Notes: a model not told the origin generated them from the sequence alone. Numbered from the stretch's first letter, positions 15,925 to 23,959 are shown. The stretch is 40,257 nucleotides of DNA from Bacillota bacterium (GCA_023512105.1 JAIMAE010000009.1:1-40257); one strand, 5' to 3'. Program-made: numbers and translations.

Positions 15925-16638
15925 ATGAGACGTCTTTCGCGTTGGGCCGGCTGGATCGGCAGTGCGGCCTTCGGGGTAGGGTTACTGGCGGCCACTCCGG
16001 CCTTTGCCGCTGCTCCTACCTCCCCCTCTGGTCACACCCTGAACATGGTGGCCACCGCCTACGGGCCCAGTGCCCAGGACAACTATCCGTATGGGGCCAC
16101 CGACTACTTCGGCAAGCCGTTGGTGGCCGGGGACGTGGCAGTGGACCCGAGCGTGATCCCGCTGCACACCTGCATCTACGTCACGGGGTACCATTCTCCG
16201 AACCTCCCTGCTGGAGGCTTCATCGGAGAGGCCGACGACGAAGGAAATGCCATTCAAGGAAACCGGGTCGACCTGTTTATGAACGCCTCTCCGGCGCAGG
16301 TCAGCGCGTTCGGCATCCAGCGGGTCCAGGTCACCGTCCTTGGCAAACCCACCAATCCCCAGGCCTCAGGCACGGCCGCCTGCGCCGGCTACGCCGGGCA
16401 AATCGGCCAAGCCGGCTTGCGGCAACCAACCAGCTCGGCGCAACCGGTCAGCGCTGCGGGCTCGGCCCAATCTCAGGGCGCCGGCCCTGGCCGTTCCTTC
16501 CGTCAAGGGACCAGCCACGTCGCGCAAGGATCTCCTCAGCGCACACGGTGGAAGCATTGGCGCCACCGCTGGGCAGCGCATCGCTTCGGGCAGCAGGCGG
16601 CGCGGGGCGAAAATCGTCCGGCATCCTGGCGCGCCTGA
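15925..16638 (+). CDS. Secreted 3D-domain protein (putative cell-wall lytic enzyme)
   Basis: A 237-residue exported protein with a signal peptide (cleavage near AFA-AAPT, residue 29-30). It has a 3D domain (about 40-145), the RlpA/MltA-like double-psi barrel fold found in Bacillus YuiC/YocH and in Rpf-type wall enzymes. Recognisable parts are MVATAYGP, AGDVAVDPSVIPL and GEADDEGNAIQGNRVDLF, which supply the conserved Asp residues. The remaining 90 residues are Ser/Gln/Arg-rich and low complexity, possibly a wall-contact tail. The ATG follows AGGAGG. Expression is governed by the adjoining c-di-AMP riboswitch, fitting a peptidoglycan hydrolase (probably lytic transglycosylase) tuned to turgor and wall stress. 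Specific bond cleaved is unknown. Confidence 0.88.
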   Translation: MRRLSRWAGWIGSAAFGVGLLAATPAFAAAPTSPSGHTLNMVATAYGPSAQDNYPYGATDYFGKPLVAGDVAVDPSVIPLHTCIYVTGYHSPNLPAGGFIGEADDEGNAIQGNRVDLFMNASPAQVSAFGIQRVQVTVLGKPTNPQASGTAACAGYAGQIGQAGLRQPTSSAQPVSAAGSAQSQGAGPGRSFRQGTSHVAQGSPQRTRWKHWRHRWAAHRFGQQAARGENRPASWRA

Positions 16639-16676
16639 TTCCATCTGCCGCCGACGGGTGGCAAACATTTCCCACG

Positions 16677-16710
16677 GGCTTCGGTCCTGCCGCCAGGCGG
16701 GACCGAAGCC
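16677..16710 (+). terminator. Strong hairpin after the 3D-domain gene
   Basis: An 11-bp perfect stem, GGCTTCGGTCC with GGACCGAAGCC, begins 39 bases after the stop codon. The following bases (GTGTCTTGGGG) lack a real U-run, so it is a terminator or mRNA-end stabiliser of moderate certainty. Confidence 0.5.
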
Positions 16711-16751
16711 GTGTCTTGGGGTTCCATCTCGTTATCCAGGGATACAGGAGG

Positions 16752-16788
16752 AAGGCCGGGCCACCGCCGATGCCGGTGGCCCGGCCTT
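16752..16788. terminator. 15-bp perfect hairpin between convergent genes
   Basis: AAGGCCGGGCCACCG pairs perfectly with CGGTGGCCCGGCCTT around a 7-base loop. It lies between the converging 3D-domain and AsnC-type genes and could act in both directions. Flanking U-runs are absent. Confidence 0.5.
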
Positions 16789-16831
16789 GCCCAGCGCAAC
16801 CCCGCTGGGCGGGTGGTGCCGGGTCCGCTGA

Positions 16832-16852
16832 GGCCCGCAAGGACTGCGGGCC
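16832..16852. terminator. Short hairpin near the AsnC-type gene 3' end
   Basis: GGCCCGCA pairs with TGCGGGCC across a 5-base loop, 39 bases past the stop of the minus-strand AsnC-type gene. It is the third hairpin within 180 bases; its individual role is unclear. Confidence 0.35.
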
Positions 16853-16890
16853 CACCGGAGAGGCGGTTCCGGTTGGGCTCGACCCCGCGC

Positions 16891-17163
16891 CTAATGTCGC
16901 TTGGAGCGGAGCTGACCTTTCGGTCCCAGGGGGCCGTTTTCGAAAAAATAGAGCGAGTAAAGGTACGGATCGACCACGGCCCGGTAGGCTTTGATGATGC
17001 CGATTTCTTCCAACTGGGCGATGCGGCGCTCGACTTCCTCGACGCTTAGGTTGAGTTCGTCGGCCAAGTCCTCAGCCGGAATTCGAGCGTTGTCCACGAT
17101 GCGCTGCATGATTTCTCGATCGATGCGGTCGACGCGAAATTCCGGTTCCGGTGATTCGGCCAT
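16891..17163 (-). CDS. AsnC/Lrp-type helix-turn-helix protein lacking the effector domain
   Basis: A 90-residue protein made of an AsnC-type winged helix-turn-helix: DRIDREIMQRIVDNARIPAEDLADELNLSVEEVERRIAQLEEIGIIKAYRAV is the standard Lrp/AsnC DNA-binding layout, in continuous positions about 13-65. It stops soon after the point where the RAM ligand-binding domain would begin and ends in a short basic tail. The second ATG (17163) is preferred because AAAGGAG lies 10 bases before it, versus 1 base for the ATG at 17172. It lies 41 bp after the LON-domain gene on the same strand and may be co-transcribed. It could be a true short regulator or a truncated one; without the RAM domain, oligomerisation and amino-acid sensing would differ. 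Confidence 0.8.
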   Translation of the reverse strand: MAESPEPEFRVDRIDREIMQRIVDNARIPAEDLADELNLSVEEVERRIAQLEEIGIIKAYRAVVDPYLYSLYFFENGPLGPKGQLRSKRH

Positions 17164-17204
17164 GGTTTTCATGCTCCTTTTACCTATCTAGTGTGGAAGG
17201 CCCG

Positions 17205-17813
17205 TTAGGGGTTAATCTGCTCTGAGCGGTACGAGTCGAGCAATCCGCGCAACAGCGCCACCTCCTTGGCCAGGCGCGCGGTGGTGGTGCGCAGCTCCAA
17301 GAGCTCCTGGCGCTCTTCCGGATCAATCGGCAGATGCTGGGCGATCCAGTACGAGACTGCCTCTGGTTGATGGGGCAGAATCGGATAGGGGATGCCCAGG
17401 TCTACCACGCTCCACAATTCCGAGCCCAGGGCCCTTGCCTCCTCGACCAGCAGGGGAGAGACCGGCTCGTCGAGGTCAGGGAGAAAGCGCGCCTGCCCAA
17501 CCAGATACCGGTCGGCGTGCCGATAGGACAGCAAATGAATCCGGCTGACGCCCACCAACTGCAGTCGGGCCGACGCCGCAGCCAACGGACCGTGGATGAT
17601 GCGGGCCAAGGTGGCGATGGTGTGCGGAATCTCCACCCCGTCGCCGTGGGGACGGCGAACCAAGGCCACGGCCAGCGGCTGGTCGTGGCGCATCGCCTCC
17701 ACCACCACCGCGGGAAGCTGCGGCTCTGCCGTAAGGGGCAGGCGCATGCCTGGAAAGACCACCGTCTGGACAGGGTAGATGGGCAACGTGATGGTTTCCC
17801 GACTGACCGGCAC
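17205..17813 (-). CDS. LON substrate-binding-domain-only protein
   Basis: About 202 residues corresponding to the N-terminal LON (PUA-like) domain alone: LPIYPVQTVVFPGMRLPL near residues 10-27 is the typical opening, followed by a beta-rich core and a helical C-terminus with a possible coiled coil (ERQELLELRTTTARLAKEV). The AAA+ ATPase and Ser-Lys protease parts of Lon are absent. Stand-alone LON proteins are widespread and mostly uncharacterised, presumed to bind peptides or unfolded protein. The GTG at 17813 is preferred because GAGGAGG precedes it by 8 bases; a longer frame reaches 17951 but runs through a structured inverted repeat. It is divergent from asnS and upstream of the AsnC-type gene. 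Confidence 0.85.
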   Translation of the reverse strand: MPVSRETITLPIYPVQTVVFPGMRLPLTAEPQLPAVVVEAMRHDQPLAVALVRRPHGDGVEIPHTIATLARIIHGPLAAASARLQLVGVSRIHLLSYRHADRYLVGQARFLPDLDEPVSPLLVEEARALGSELWSVVDLGIPYPILPHQPEAVSYWIAQHLPIDPEERQELLELRTTTARLAKEVALLRGLLDSYRSEQINP

Positions 17814-17864
17814 CCGTATCGCCTCCTCGCTATGACCGGCGCGCTGGCTGCCTTTAGCCGTTAG

Positions 17865-17937
17865 CTGGTCGAGGCCCTGCCTGCCGCAACAGGACATCCT
17901 CTCGGCAGGCGCATGCCGCCGTTGCGGTCTCGACCAG
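17865..17937. repeat. Nested inverted repeat between the LON-domain gene and asnS
   Basis: Outer arms CTGGTCGAG (17865-17873) and CTCGACCAG (17929-17937) pair over 9 bp, and inner arms CCGCAAC (17884-17890) and GTTGCGG (17921-17927) over 7 bp. It lies in the 148-bp divergent intergenic space. It may be an operator pair or a structured RNA leader. It does not resemble a T-box leader. Confidence 0.5.
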
Positions 17938-17960
17938 GCTAGGAGGAACAATCTGCTACA

Positions 17961-19355
17961 ATGAGTATACCCGATCCCTCTGGATCCCGCACAGAGGGTT
18001 TGCCGCCAACCGAACTCGAACTGAGCCGGCTAGGGGAGGAAGAGACCGACGTGGTGTCCATTGCCGAGCTAGCCAACTACATCGGGCAAGACGTGGCAGT
18101 CGCCGGGTGGGTGGTCCACTGGCGTTCTTCAGGGCGCATCGCCTTTGTGGTCTTGCGCGACGGGACGGGCACCGTGCAGGTGGTGTTCCGGCGGCCACCG
18201 GGCGCCTCCTCAGAGGGTTTCCAAGAGGGCAAGGACCCGGTGCCGCACTTTGCCTTGGAAACCGCCTTGCGGGTGGAAGGACGGGTTCGTTCGGATCCGC
18301 GGGCGCCTTCGGGCGTGGAGATCGAGGGAACGGCCTGGACGGTGGTGGGGGAGAGCGACGGCGAGTACCCGATTCAGCCCAAAGCCCACGGCGTCGATTA
18401 CCTGTTAGATTGGCGCCACCTGTGGATTCGCGCGCCGCGCCAGGCCGCGATCTTGCGCCTTAGGGCGGCGGTCGGGCGGGCGATCCGCCAGTTCCTCGAC
18501 CAAGCCGGGTTTGTGGCCGTCGATCCCCCGATCTTGACCCCCACCGCCGCCGAGGGGACCACCACGCTGTTTGCCGTCGACTATTTCGGCGACCGGGCCT
18601 ATCTCTCCCAATCCGGCCAGCTCTATTTGGAAGCCTTGGCGATGGCGCTGGGGCGGGTGTACGCCTTTGGTCCCACCTTTCGCGCCGAGCGTTCCAAAAC
18701 CCGGCGGCATCTGGTGGAGTTTTGGATGGTGGAGCCGGAGATGGCCTTTTGTACCTTCGAGGAGAACCTGCTCTGGCAGGAGCGACTGATCAGCGCGGTG
18801 GTGGAATACGTGTTGGCCCATTGTCGCTCGGAGTTGCAGCTGCTGGGGCGGGATATCGCTCGCCTGGAACAGATTCGCCCGCCGTTTCCGCGCCTGACTT
18901 ATGACGAAGCGCTGGTGGCGTTGAAGGAGCAGGGGATGGAGCTCGCCTGGGGGGAAGATTTAGGCGCGCCGGAGGAAGCGGCGCTCTCTCAACGCTTTGA
19001 GCGGCCGCTCTTTATCACCCACTTTCCCGCAGCCATCAAGGCCTTTTACATGCAGCCCGACCCCCAGCGGCCGGAGGTGGTGTTGGCCGCCGACTTACTG
19101 GCTCCGGAAGGCTATGGGGAGGTCATCGGCGGCAGTGAGCGGATTGCCGACTACCATCTGCTGATGCGCCGCATCGAAGAGGCAGGGCTCCCCCCGGAGT
19201 CCTACCGGTGGTATTTGGACCTGCGCCGCTGGGGGTCGGTGCCTCACAGCGGTTTTGGAGTGGGGCTGGAGCGGCTGGTGGCCTGGCTCGGAGGGTTGCC
19301 GCACGTTCGCGAGGCAGCCGCCTTTCCGCGCATGTTATATCGTCTGCGTCCGTGA
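17961..19355 (+). CDS. asnS: Asparaginyl-tRNA synthetase
   Basis: A class IIb aminoacyl-tRNA synthetase that charges tRNA-Asn. An N-terminal OB fold binds the anticodon (VAVAGWVVHWRSSGRIAFVVLRDG, read in two parts, about 45-70). The catalytic domain has motif 2 FRAERSKTRRHLVEFWMVEPE and motif 3 FGVGLERLVAW, with Asn-type rather than Asp-type spacing around RHLVEFWM. The first ATG (17961) has AGGAGG 14 bases upstream, which is far. An in-frame GTG at 18051 has GGGGAGGA 10 bases upstream and gives the usual family N-terminus VVSIAELANYIGQ, so the true start may be there. TACAAT at 17957-17962 could be a -10 box, which would put the first ATG outside the transcript. Confidence 0.95.
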   Translation: MSIPDPSGSRTEGLPPTELELSRLGEEETDVVSIAELANYIGQDVAVAGWVVHWRSSGRIAFVVLRDGTGTVQVVFRRPPGASSEGFQEGKDPVPHFALETALRVEGRVRSDPRAPSGVEIEGTAWTVVGESDGEYPIQPKAHGVDYLLDWRHLWIRAPRQAAILRLRAAVGRAIRQFLDQAGFVAVDPPILTPTAAEGTTTLFAVDYFGDRAYLSQSGQLYLEALAMALGRVYAFGPTFRAERSKTRRHLVEFWMVEPEMAFCTFEENLLWQERLISAVVEYVLAHCRSELQLLGRDIARLEQIRPPFPRLTYDEALVALKEQGMELAWGEDLGAPEEAALSQRFERPLFITHFPAAIKAFYMQPDPQRPEVVLAADLLAPEGYGEVIGGSERIADYHLLMRRIEEAGLPPESYRWYLDLRRWGSVPHSGFGVGLERLVAWLGGLPHVREAAAFPRMLYRLRP

Positions 19356-19377
19356 AGGCAGGGGGCATGGAGAGGAT

Positions 19378-20202
19378 ATGACCACGGATACCACCGCCCG
19401 CATCGGAGAGGTGTTGCGCAAGGCGCGAGAAGCGCGCGGGGAGTCGTTGGAGTCGGTCAGCCAGGAGCTGAGAATCCGTCTCGACTACCTGGCCGGCCTG
19501 GAGGCGGGAGATTGGTCGCGATTTCCGGCCGAAGTCTACGGGCAAGGTTTCCTGCGCACCTACGCCAAACATCTGGGTTTGAACGCCGACGAACTGGTGG
19601 CCTGGCGCCGAGCAGAGCTCGCGGCGGTGGCGCCCACCCCCGCCCCCGCGGAGGTGGGGCCACCGCGCCGGGAAGCGGTGCGCCGCTCCCCGGCGACGGC
19701 GAGCGGGCGTGGATACGGATGGGCGGTCGCCGCCCTGCTGGTGATCTTTGTGGGGGGGCTGTGGTTGATTCGCCAACGGCACCAAACCACGGCGCTTCCT
19801 CGGCCTTCGGCGGCTCCTTCGCACCTCTCTCTGCCGGCTACCCCTTCTCGCGCCCGCCCCTCCACGCCCCCCTCACCTCCCATGGCCAGTGCGGCCGGGG
19901 CGGTTCGCGTGCTCGCCTCGCAGACCCAGACCACCGTGGAGGTGTCTCAGGCCCCGATCGCGGTCTCGGTTCAGTTCCAGGCCCCCTGTTGGGTACAGGC
20001 TTGGAGCAATGGAACCGAGGTGAACCCGGGGACCACCTATTACGCCGGCCAGGAGTTGGCCCTGACCGGCCAGAGTTCGGTGCGGCTGGTCTTAGGCAAC
20101 AGCGGCGGCGCTCAACTGACGGTCAACGGGCATTCTTTGGGCACGGTCGGACCCTCGGGAGCGGTGCGGACGGTCCAGGTGGTGGTCACGCCCAACGCCT
20201 GA
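19378..20202 (+). CDS. rodZ: RodZ-like helix-turn-helix membrane protein
   Basis: A 274-residue bitopic membrane protein of the RodZ type. The cytoplasmic HTH_25 domain (about 8-75) contains IGEVLRKAREARGESLESVSQELRIRLDYLAGLEAGDWSRFP in continuous order, the region that contacts MreB in RodZ. A Pro/Arg linker leads to one transmembrane helix (about 114-131), a long Pro/Ser/Ala-rich external spacer and a C-terminal DUF4115 domain (about 180-274). The ATG has GGAGAGG close by, slightly tight. It follows asnS by 22 bp and precedes a hydrolase gene by 36 bp, so it may share the asnS transcript. Likely role is rod-shape maintenance or division. Confidence 0.88.
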   Translation: MTTDTTARIGEVLRKAREARGESLESVSQELRIRLDYLAGLEAGDWSRFPAEVYGQGFLRTYAKHLGLNADELVAWRRAELAAVAPTPAPAEVGPPRREAVRRSPATASGRGYGWAVAALLVIFVGGLWLIRQRHQTTALPRPSAAPSHLSLPATPSRARPSTPPSPPMASAAGAVRVLASQTQTTVEVSQAPIAVSVQFQAPCWVQAWSNGTEVNPGTTYYAGQELALTGQSSVRLVLGNSGGAQLTVNGHSLGTVGPSGAVRTVQVVVTPNA

Positions 20203-20238
20203 GGGCCGCCGGGCAAGAGATTAGAGGGGAGTGAGAGG

Positions 20239-21069
20239 TTGGCCAGATTAGAACTGGTGCGAACCACCAGCGAAGATGGGTGGGAACTCGAAGGGTTGGC
20301 CTTTCATCCCGAGGAGGGACCGGGGTACGACCTGAGCGTGGTATGCATCCATGGTTTGGCCGGGCGATTTTATTCCCGCACGCTCACCGAATTAGCGGAA
20401 GCCTTATCCGGCCGCGGCTTCGAGGTGGTCAGCGGCCATACCCGGGGCCACGACTACGGGGCGCTGTTCACCCACCAGGATGGAGGGCTGCGGCTTGGGG
20501 GCGCGGCGTGGGAGAATTTGGCCGAGGCGCCCTACGACGTCGGGGGATGGGTCAACTGGGCGGAGAGTCGTTGGCCCGACCGTCGGGTGATCTTGGTGGG
20601 GCACAGCCTCGGGGGGTTTAAAGTGGCACACTACCTGGCCCAACGCCATGACCGCCGGGTGGTGGGGATGGTGCTGCTCTCTCCGGCTTGGAACGGGAGC
20701 CCGCATTGGTGGCCGCGCGAGCTGTTTGCCACTGCGCGCACCAAGCTGGCATCGGAGGCTCCGGAGCAGCTGATGGAGGTGCCCGGCAGTCCCATCGGGC
20801 GCCTTAGCCTGCGCACCGTATTAAGCCGGGCTCCCGAAGCCTGGCCGGATCCTTTGCCGACGTTGGTCGGCCAGGCCCAGGTGGCGACCTTGGCCACCTA
20901 CGGGAGTGAACGCGACTTCGGCGGTATGGAAGAGCTGGCTCGGTTGGAGGCAATGGGGGCGGCCACCCGCTGGGTCGGGGGGGCCGACCACCACTACCGC
21001 GGCGCGGGCGACCGGGTGGGCTTCCTTATCCATCTATGGATGCAAGACGCAGGATTGGTGCGAACCTAG
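20239..21069 (+). CDS. Alpha/beta hydrolase
   Basis: A 276-residue cytoplasmic alpha/beta-fold hydrolase. The oxyanion strand VVCIHGLAG, the nucleophile elbow GHSLGG (Ser123) and a late His in GGADHHYRG are visible; the acidic residue probably lies in the preceding strand but is not certain. The sequence resembles DUF1749/serine aminopeptidase-type esterases acting on small esters or amides. The TTG start follows GGGGAGTGAGAGG. It sits 18 bp upstream of hyuB1 on the same strand, so it may belong with the hydantoinase/oxoprolinase genes instead of the rodZ operon. Substrate is unknown. Confidence 0.85.
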   Translation: MARLELVRTTSEDGWELEGLAFHPEEGPGYDLSVVCIHGLAGRFYSRTLTELAEALSGRGFEVVSGHTRGHDYGALFTHQDGGLRLGGAAWENLAEAPYDVGGWVNWAESRWPDRRVILVGHSLGGFKVAHYLAQRHDRRVVGMVLLSPAWNGSPHWWPRELFATARTKLASEAPEQLMEVPGSPIGRLSLRTVLSRAPEAWPDPLPTLVGQAQVATLATYGSERDFGGMEELARLEAMGAATRWVGGADHHYRGAGDRVGFLIHLWMQDAGLVRT

Positions 21070-21087
21070 GCGAGGGGAGGCCGGCCG

Positions 21088-22845
21088 ATGGAAATTGACC
21101 CGGTGACGCTCAAGGTGATCGAAAGTCGCCTGGGCGGAATCGTGGCCGAGATGCAGCAGAACATTTTCCGCACGGGGTATTCCACCATCGTCCGCGAATC
21201 CCAAGATGCCAGCGCGATGATCTTGGACGCGGAGGGCAACGTGGTGGGCGAGCAGGTCATCCTGCCTCTGCACGTCTCGGCCTTGCCCGAGGTGGTCCGC
21301 GCCATCCGCGCCCGTTACCCCGACTTGGCACCGGGGGACGCCTTTGTCACCAACCATCCCTACCTGGCCGGAGTCACCCATTCGATCGACATGGCGGTGG
21401 CCAGTCCTGTATTCATCGACGGCGAGCTGGTGGCGTTCTGCGCCAGTATCGCCCACAAAAGTGACCTCGGGGGGATGGTGCCGGGAACCGGCTCTGGCAA
21501 CGCCCGCGAAATCTTCCAGGAAGGGGTTTTGTACCCGCCGGTGCGCATCCGGGCCGGGGGCCGCGCGGTGGCAGAGGTGGAGGCGATTATCCAAGCCAAT
21601 AGCCGCACCCCCGAGTTGGTGCTGGGCGATTTGCGCGGGCAGATCGGCACCGCTCGGTATGGGGCCCAGCGCCTGGAGGACCTGGCCCGCCGGTACGGAA
21701 CCCAGACCTTGCAGACCGCCATGGCGGTGTTACAGGATCACGCCGAGGCCCGGGTGCGGGCGGTGTTGGCCAGTTGGCCCGACGGAACCAGTGAAGGCGA
21801 GGCCTGGGTGGACAACGACGGCGTCGACCTCGACCGCCGCATCTACTACCACGTGCGGGTGGAGAAGCGGGGCGACCACCTGTGGTTCGATTTTTCCCGT
21901 TCCGCCGACCAGACCCGAGGGCCGGTCAACATCTTGCCCTGTGTGGTGCGGGGCTGTTGCTATTACGCGCTTTTGGCCACCATCGATCCCAGCCTTCCCA
22001 ACAACGGCGGAGTGGCGCGCACCGTGAGCATCCGCACCCGCCGAGGTTCGGTCTTGGAGCCGGTTTTTCCGGCTCCCACCAACACCTACATGGCGTCGGC
22101 CACCGCCGTGACCGAGGCGGTGTTGCAGGCGCTCAATGCCTTTGTGCCCGGCCGCCAGGTCGCCGGGATGGGTGGGGTGGGGGGCATGGTGATCGGCGGG
22201 CGCCGCCGGGACGGCTCGTCGTTCGTGCAATATGAGTTGACCGGGGCCGGTTGGGGGGCGCGCACCGGCAAGGACGGCGTCTCCGGCGTGAGCATCCTCT
22301 TGGACAATGCCCGCACCGCTTCGATCGAGGTCCTTGAGACCGAATTTCCGGTGCGGGTGGAGCGCTTTGAGCTGATTCGGGACTCCGGCGGCCCCGGGCG
22401 GTGGCGCGGAGGGCTCGGAATCCGGCGCCAATACCGCTTTTTGGCTCCCGAGGGGCAGTTGACGCTGCGCGGGGGAAAGCATCAGGAGGGGCCGTTCGGA
22501 GTGGCCGGGGGACGACCGGGCCGGCCCGGGGCGATGATCTTAAATCCCGACGGTCCACATCCCCAGCGGCTTCCCAGCCGCTTCAGCGGGGTGCGGCTGG
22601 TGGAGGGGGATGTGGTGCGGTTGGAAAAGGCCGGCGGGGGCGGAGTCGGACCGCCGGAAGAGCGCCCGTTGACGCGCTTGATCGAGGACATCCTGGATGG
22701 CTATGTCAGCGTGGAGGCGGCGATTGCCGAGTGGGGTGCCGACCCTGATCAGGTCGCCCAAGGGCTCAGGGCCTGGGAGGCGGGGGCCGCGGGCTCGGCT
22801 GGCGCGGAGGGCTGCGGCAAAGCGGGGGAGGCGCCGTCAGCTTGA
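21088..22845 (+). CDS. hyuB: Hydantoinase B/oxoprolinase family protein (copy 1)
   Basis: A 585-residue cytoplasmic protein of the HyuB family, one of two subunits of ATP-dependent N-methylhydantoinases, 5-oxoprolinases and acetone/acetophenone carboxylases. Strong family blocks: FRTGYSTIVRESQDASA, LPLHVSALPEVV, NHPYLAGVTHS, AHKSDLGGMVPG, LPNNGGVARTV, FPAPTNTYMASA and RGGKHQEGP. The ATG follows GAGGGGAGGCC. Its usual HyuA partner is not adjacent: the only hyuA lies 1.8 kb downstream beyond an opposite-strand binding-protein gene and is followed by a second hyuB very similar to this one. It may share that HyuA or be a duplicated alternative subunit. Substrate cannot be deduced. Confidence 0.93.
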   Translation: MEIDPVTLKVIESRLGGIVAEMQQNIFRTGYSTIVRESQDASAMILDAEGNVVGEQVILPLHVSALPEVVRAIRARYPDLAPGDAFVTNHPYLAGVTHSIDMAVASPVFIDGELVAFCASIAHKSDLGGMVPGTGSGNAREIFQEGVLYPPVRIRAGGRAVAEVEAIIQANSRTPELVLGDLRGQIGTARYGAQRLEDLARRYGTQTLQTAMAVLQDHAEARVRAVLASWPDGTSEGEAWVDNDGVDLDRRIYYHVRVEKRGDHLWFDFSRSADQTRGPVNILPCVVRGCCYYALLATIDPSLPNNGGVARTVSIRTRRGSVLEPVFPAPTNTYMASATAVTEAVLQALNAFVPGRQVAGMGGVGGMVIGGRRRDGSSFVQYELTGAGWGARTGKDGVSGVSILLDNARTASIEVLETEFPVRVERFELIRDSGGPGRWRGGLGIRRQYRFLAPEGQLTLRGGKHQEGPFGVAGGRPGRPGAMILNPDGPHPQRLPSRFSGVRLVEGDVVRLEKAGGGGVGPPEERPLTRLIEDILDGYVSVEAAIAEWGADPDQVAQGLRAWEAGAAGSAGAEGCGKAGEAPSA

Positions 22846-22856
22846 GCGCCTCCCCC
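22824..22856. terminator. Hairpin between convergent hyuB1 and binding-protein gene
   Basis: An 11-bp perfect stem, GGGGGAGGCGC (22824-22834) with GCGCCTCCCCC (22846-22856), has the hyuB1 stop codon in its loop. It can serve both converging genes. No U-run follows on either side, so factor-independent termination is uncertain. Confidence 0.5.
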
Positions 22857-22876
22857 GGAGCGGTCCTGGATCGGCC

Positions 22877-23959
22877 TTAGGGGGTGGGCAGGTACTCCAG
22901 CGTGTAGGCAGCCTGGATGGCGCTGGCCGGAATCGGCTTGGGAACGATGTGCCACTGGTAGTACAGTTGGGCGGCGTTCTGCCACAAGGTGGCGGTCATG
23001 GCGCCGCCTTTTTGCCAGCCGTAGTCGGCCAGGCCTTGTTCGAGCTGGGCCGCCGTCAGGTGCGGGAAGACGCCGACCAGGTCTTGGGCCGCTTGATGTG
23101 GATGCTGGGCTAAGAAGGTGTCGGCTTCGGCGATGGCCGCGGCGACCGCTCGCACCGTGTCCGGATGGGAGCGGGCGTAGGAGTCGGTGGCCACCACCAC
23201 ATCGCCCTGGATGGACTGGATGGCAGGGACGCTGTTGAGCTTGAAGGCCACGAACCCGGTGCCTTGGGCCACCGCCTCTTCCGGAGTGGGAAAGTCGGTA
23301 AAGTATCCCTGCACCTCTCCATGCCCCAAGGCGGTGACCATCCCCGGGCCCGAGGAGATGCCCAGGAAGGTCACCCAGCTGGCCGGCAACCCCGCTTGGC
23401 TCAGCAAGCCCTTGAACATCAAGGCGGGGGTCGAGCCGGGACTCGAGACGCCGATCTTCCATCCTTTCATGTCCTTCAGCATGGTGTTGATCGGCGTACT
23501 GGGCGTGATGCCGGCTTGCGCCGCCGCGGTCTTGCTCACCGCCATCTCAAAGGGCTCCCCTTGGTCGATCCCGACCACCGCGACCAACGGCACGCCCTTC
23601 TGGCGGGCCACGAAGACGCCGAGCGAGTTGGTGGCGGCAAATTGCGCACTGCCACTGACCAAGGCGCCGTTGCTGGCCGGACTTCCCTGCAGGGTCACGA
23701 TCTTCATGTCAATCCCGTGGGCCTTGAAGTATCCAAGTTTCTGGGCCAAGAGGATCGGACTGCCGAACAAGTTGAAGATCGGAAAGGCCATGGTCACCGT
23801 CTGCAGTTTCGGTTGGGCGGTGGGGGACGCGGCTTGAGTGGGGGCGGTCGAAGATTTGGCGGAAGTCGCAGGGGCGGACTGCCCACACCCCACCGCCCCC
23901 ACCGACAAGGCCAAGGCCATCGAAAGCAACCACTTACGAGTGCGAGGGCTCTTCGTCAT
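22877..23959 (-). CDS. NMT1/SsuA-like ABC transporter substrate-binding lipoprotein (1)
   Basis: A 360-residue secreted lipoprotein. An N-terminus MTKSPRTRKW plus hydrophobic core leads to a lipobox ending in Cys25 (GAVGCG), then a Ser/Ala/Thr-rich linker. The body is an NMT1/THI5-like periplasmic-binding fold (about 55-350) with LLAQKLGYFKAHGIDMKIVTLQGSPA, read in sequence, and a DIDPH-like C-terminus absent. The family binds sulfonates, nitrate, taurine, riboflavin or thiamin precursors. The ATG at 23959 gives the best signal peptide; an in-frame TTG at 23998 has a better ribosome site. It lies between hyuB1 and hyuA on the opposite strand. No permease or ATPase is in the window, so its partners are elsewhere. 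Confidence 0.88.
   Translation of the reverse strand: MTKSPRTRKWLLSMALALSVGAVGCGQSAPATSAKSSTAPTQAASPTAQPKLQTVTMAFPIFNLFGSPILLAQKLGYFKAHGIDMKIVTLQGSPASNGALVSGSAQFAATNSLGVFVARQKGVPLVAVVGIDQGEPFEMAVSKTAAAQAGITPSTPINTMLKDMKGWKIGVSSPGSTPALMFKGLLSQAGLPASWVTFLGISSGPGMVTALGHGEVQGYFTDFPTPEEAVAQGTGFVAFKLNSVPAIQSIQGDVVVATDSYARSHPDTVRAVAAAIAEADTFLAQHPHQAAQDLVGVFPHLTAAQLEQGLADYGWQKGGAMTATLWQNAAQLYYQWHIVPKPIPASAIQAAYTLEYLPTP

Noticed and set aside
17814-18050. T-box leader upstream of asnS
   Set aside because: The conserved T-box sequence (AGGGTGGNACCGCG type) and a following terminator are absent; only a nested inverted repeat is present.
19255-19377. N-terminal extension of the RodZ-like gene into asnS
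   Set aside because: The extra residues read the end of asnS out of frame. The family sequence begins at the ATG at 19378.
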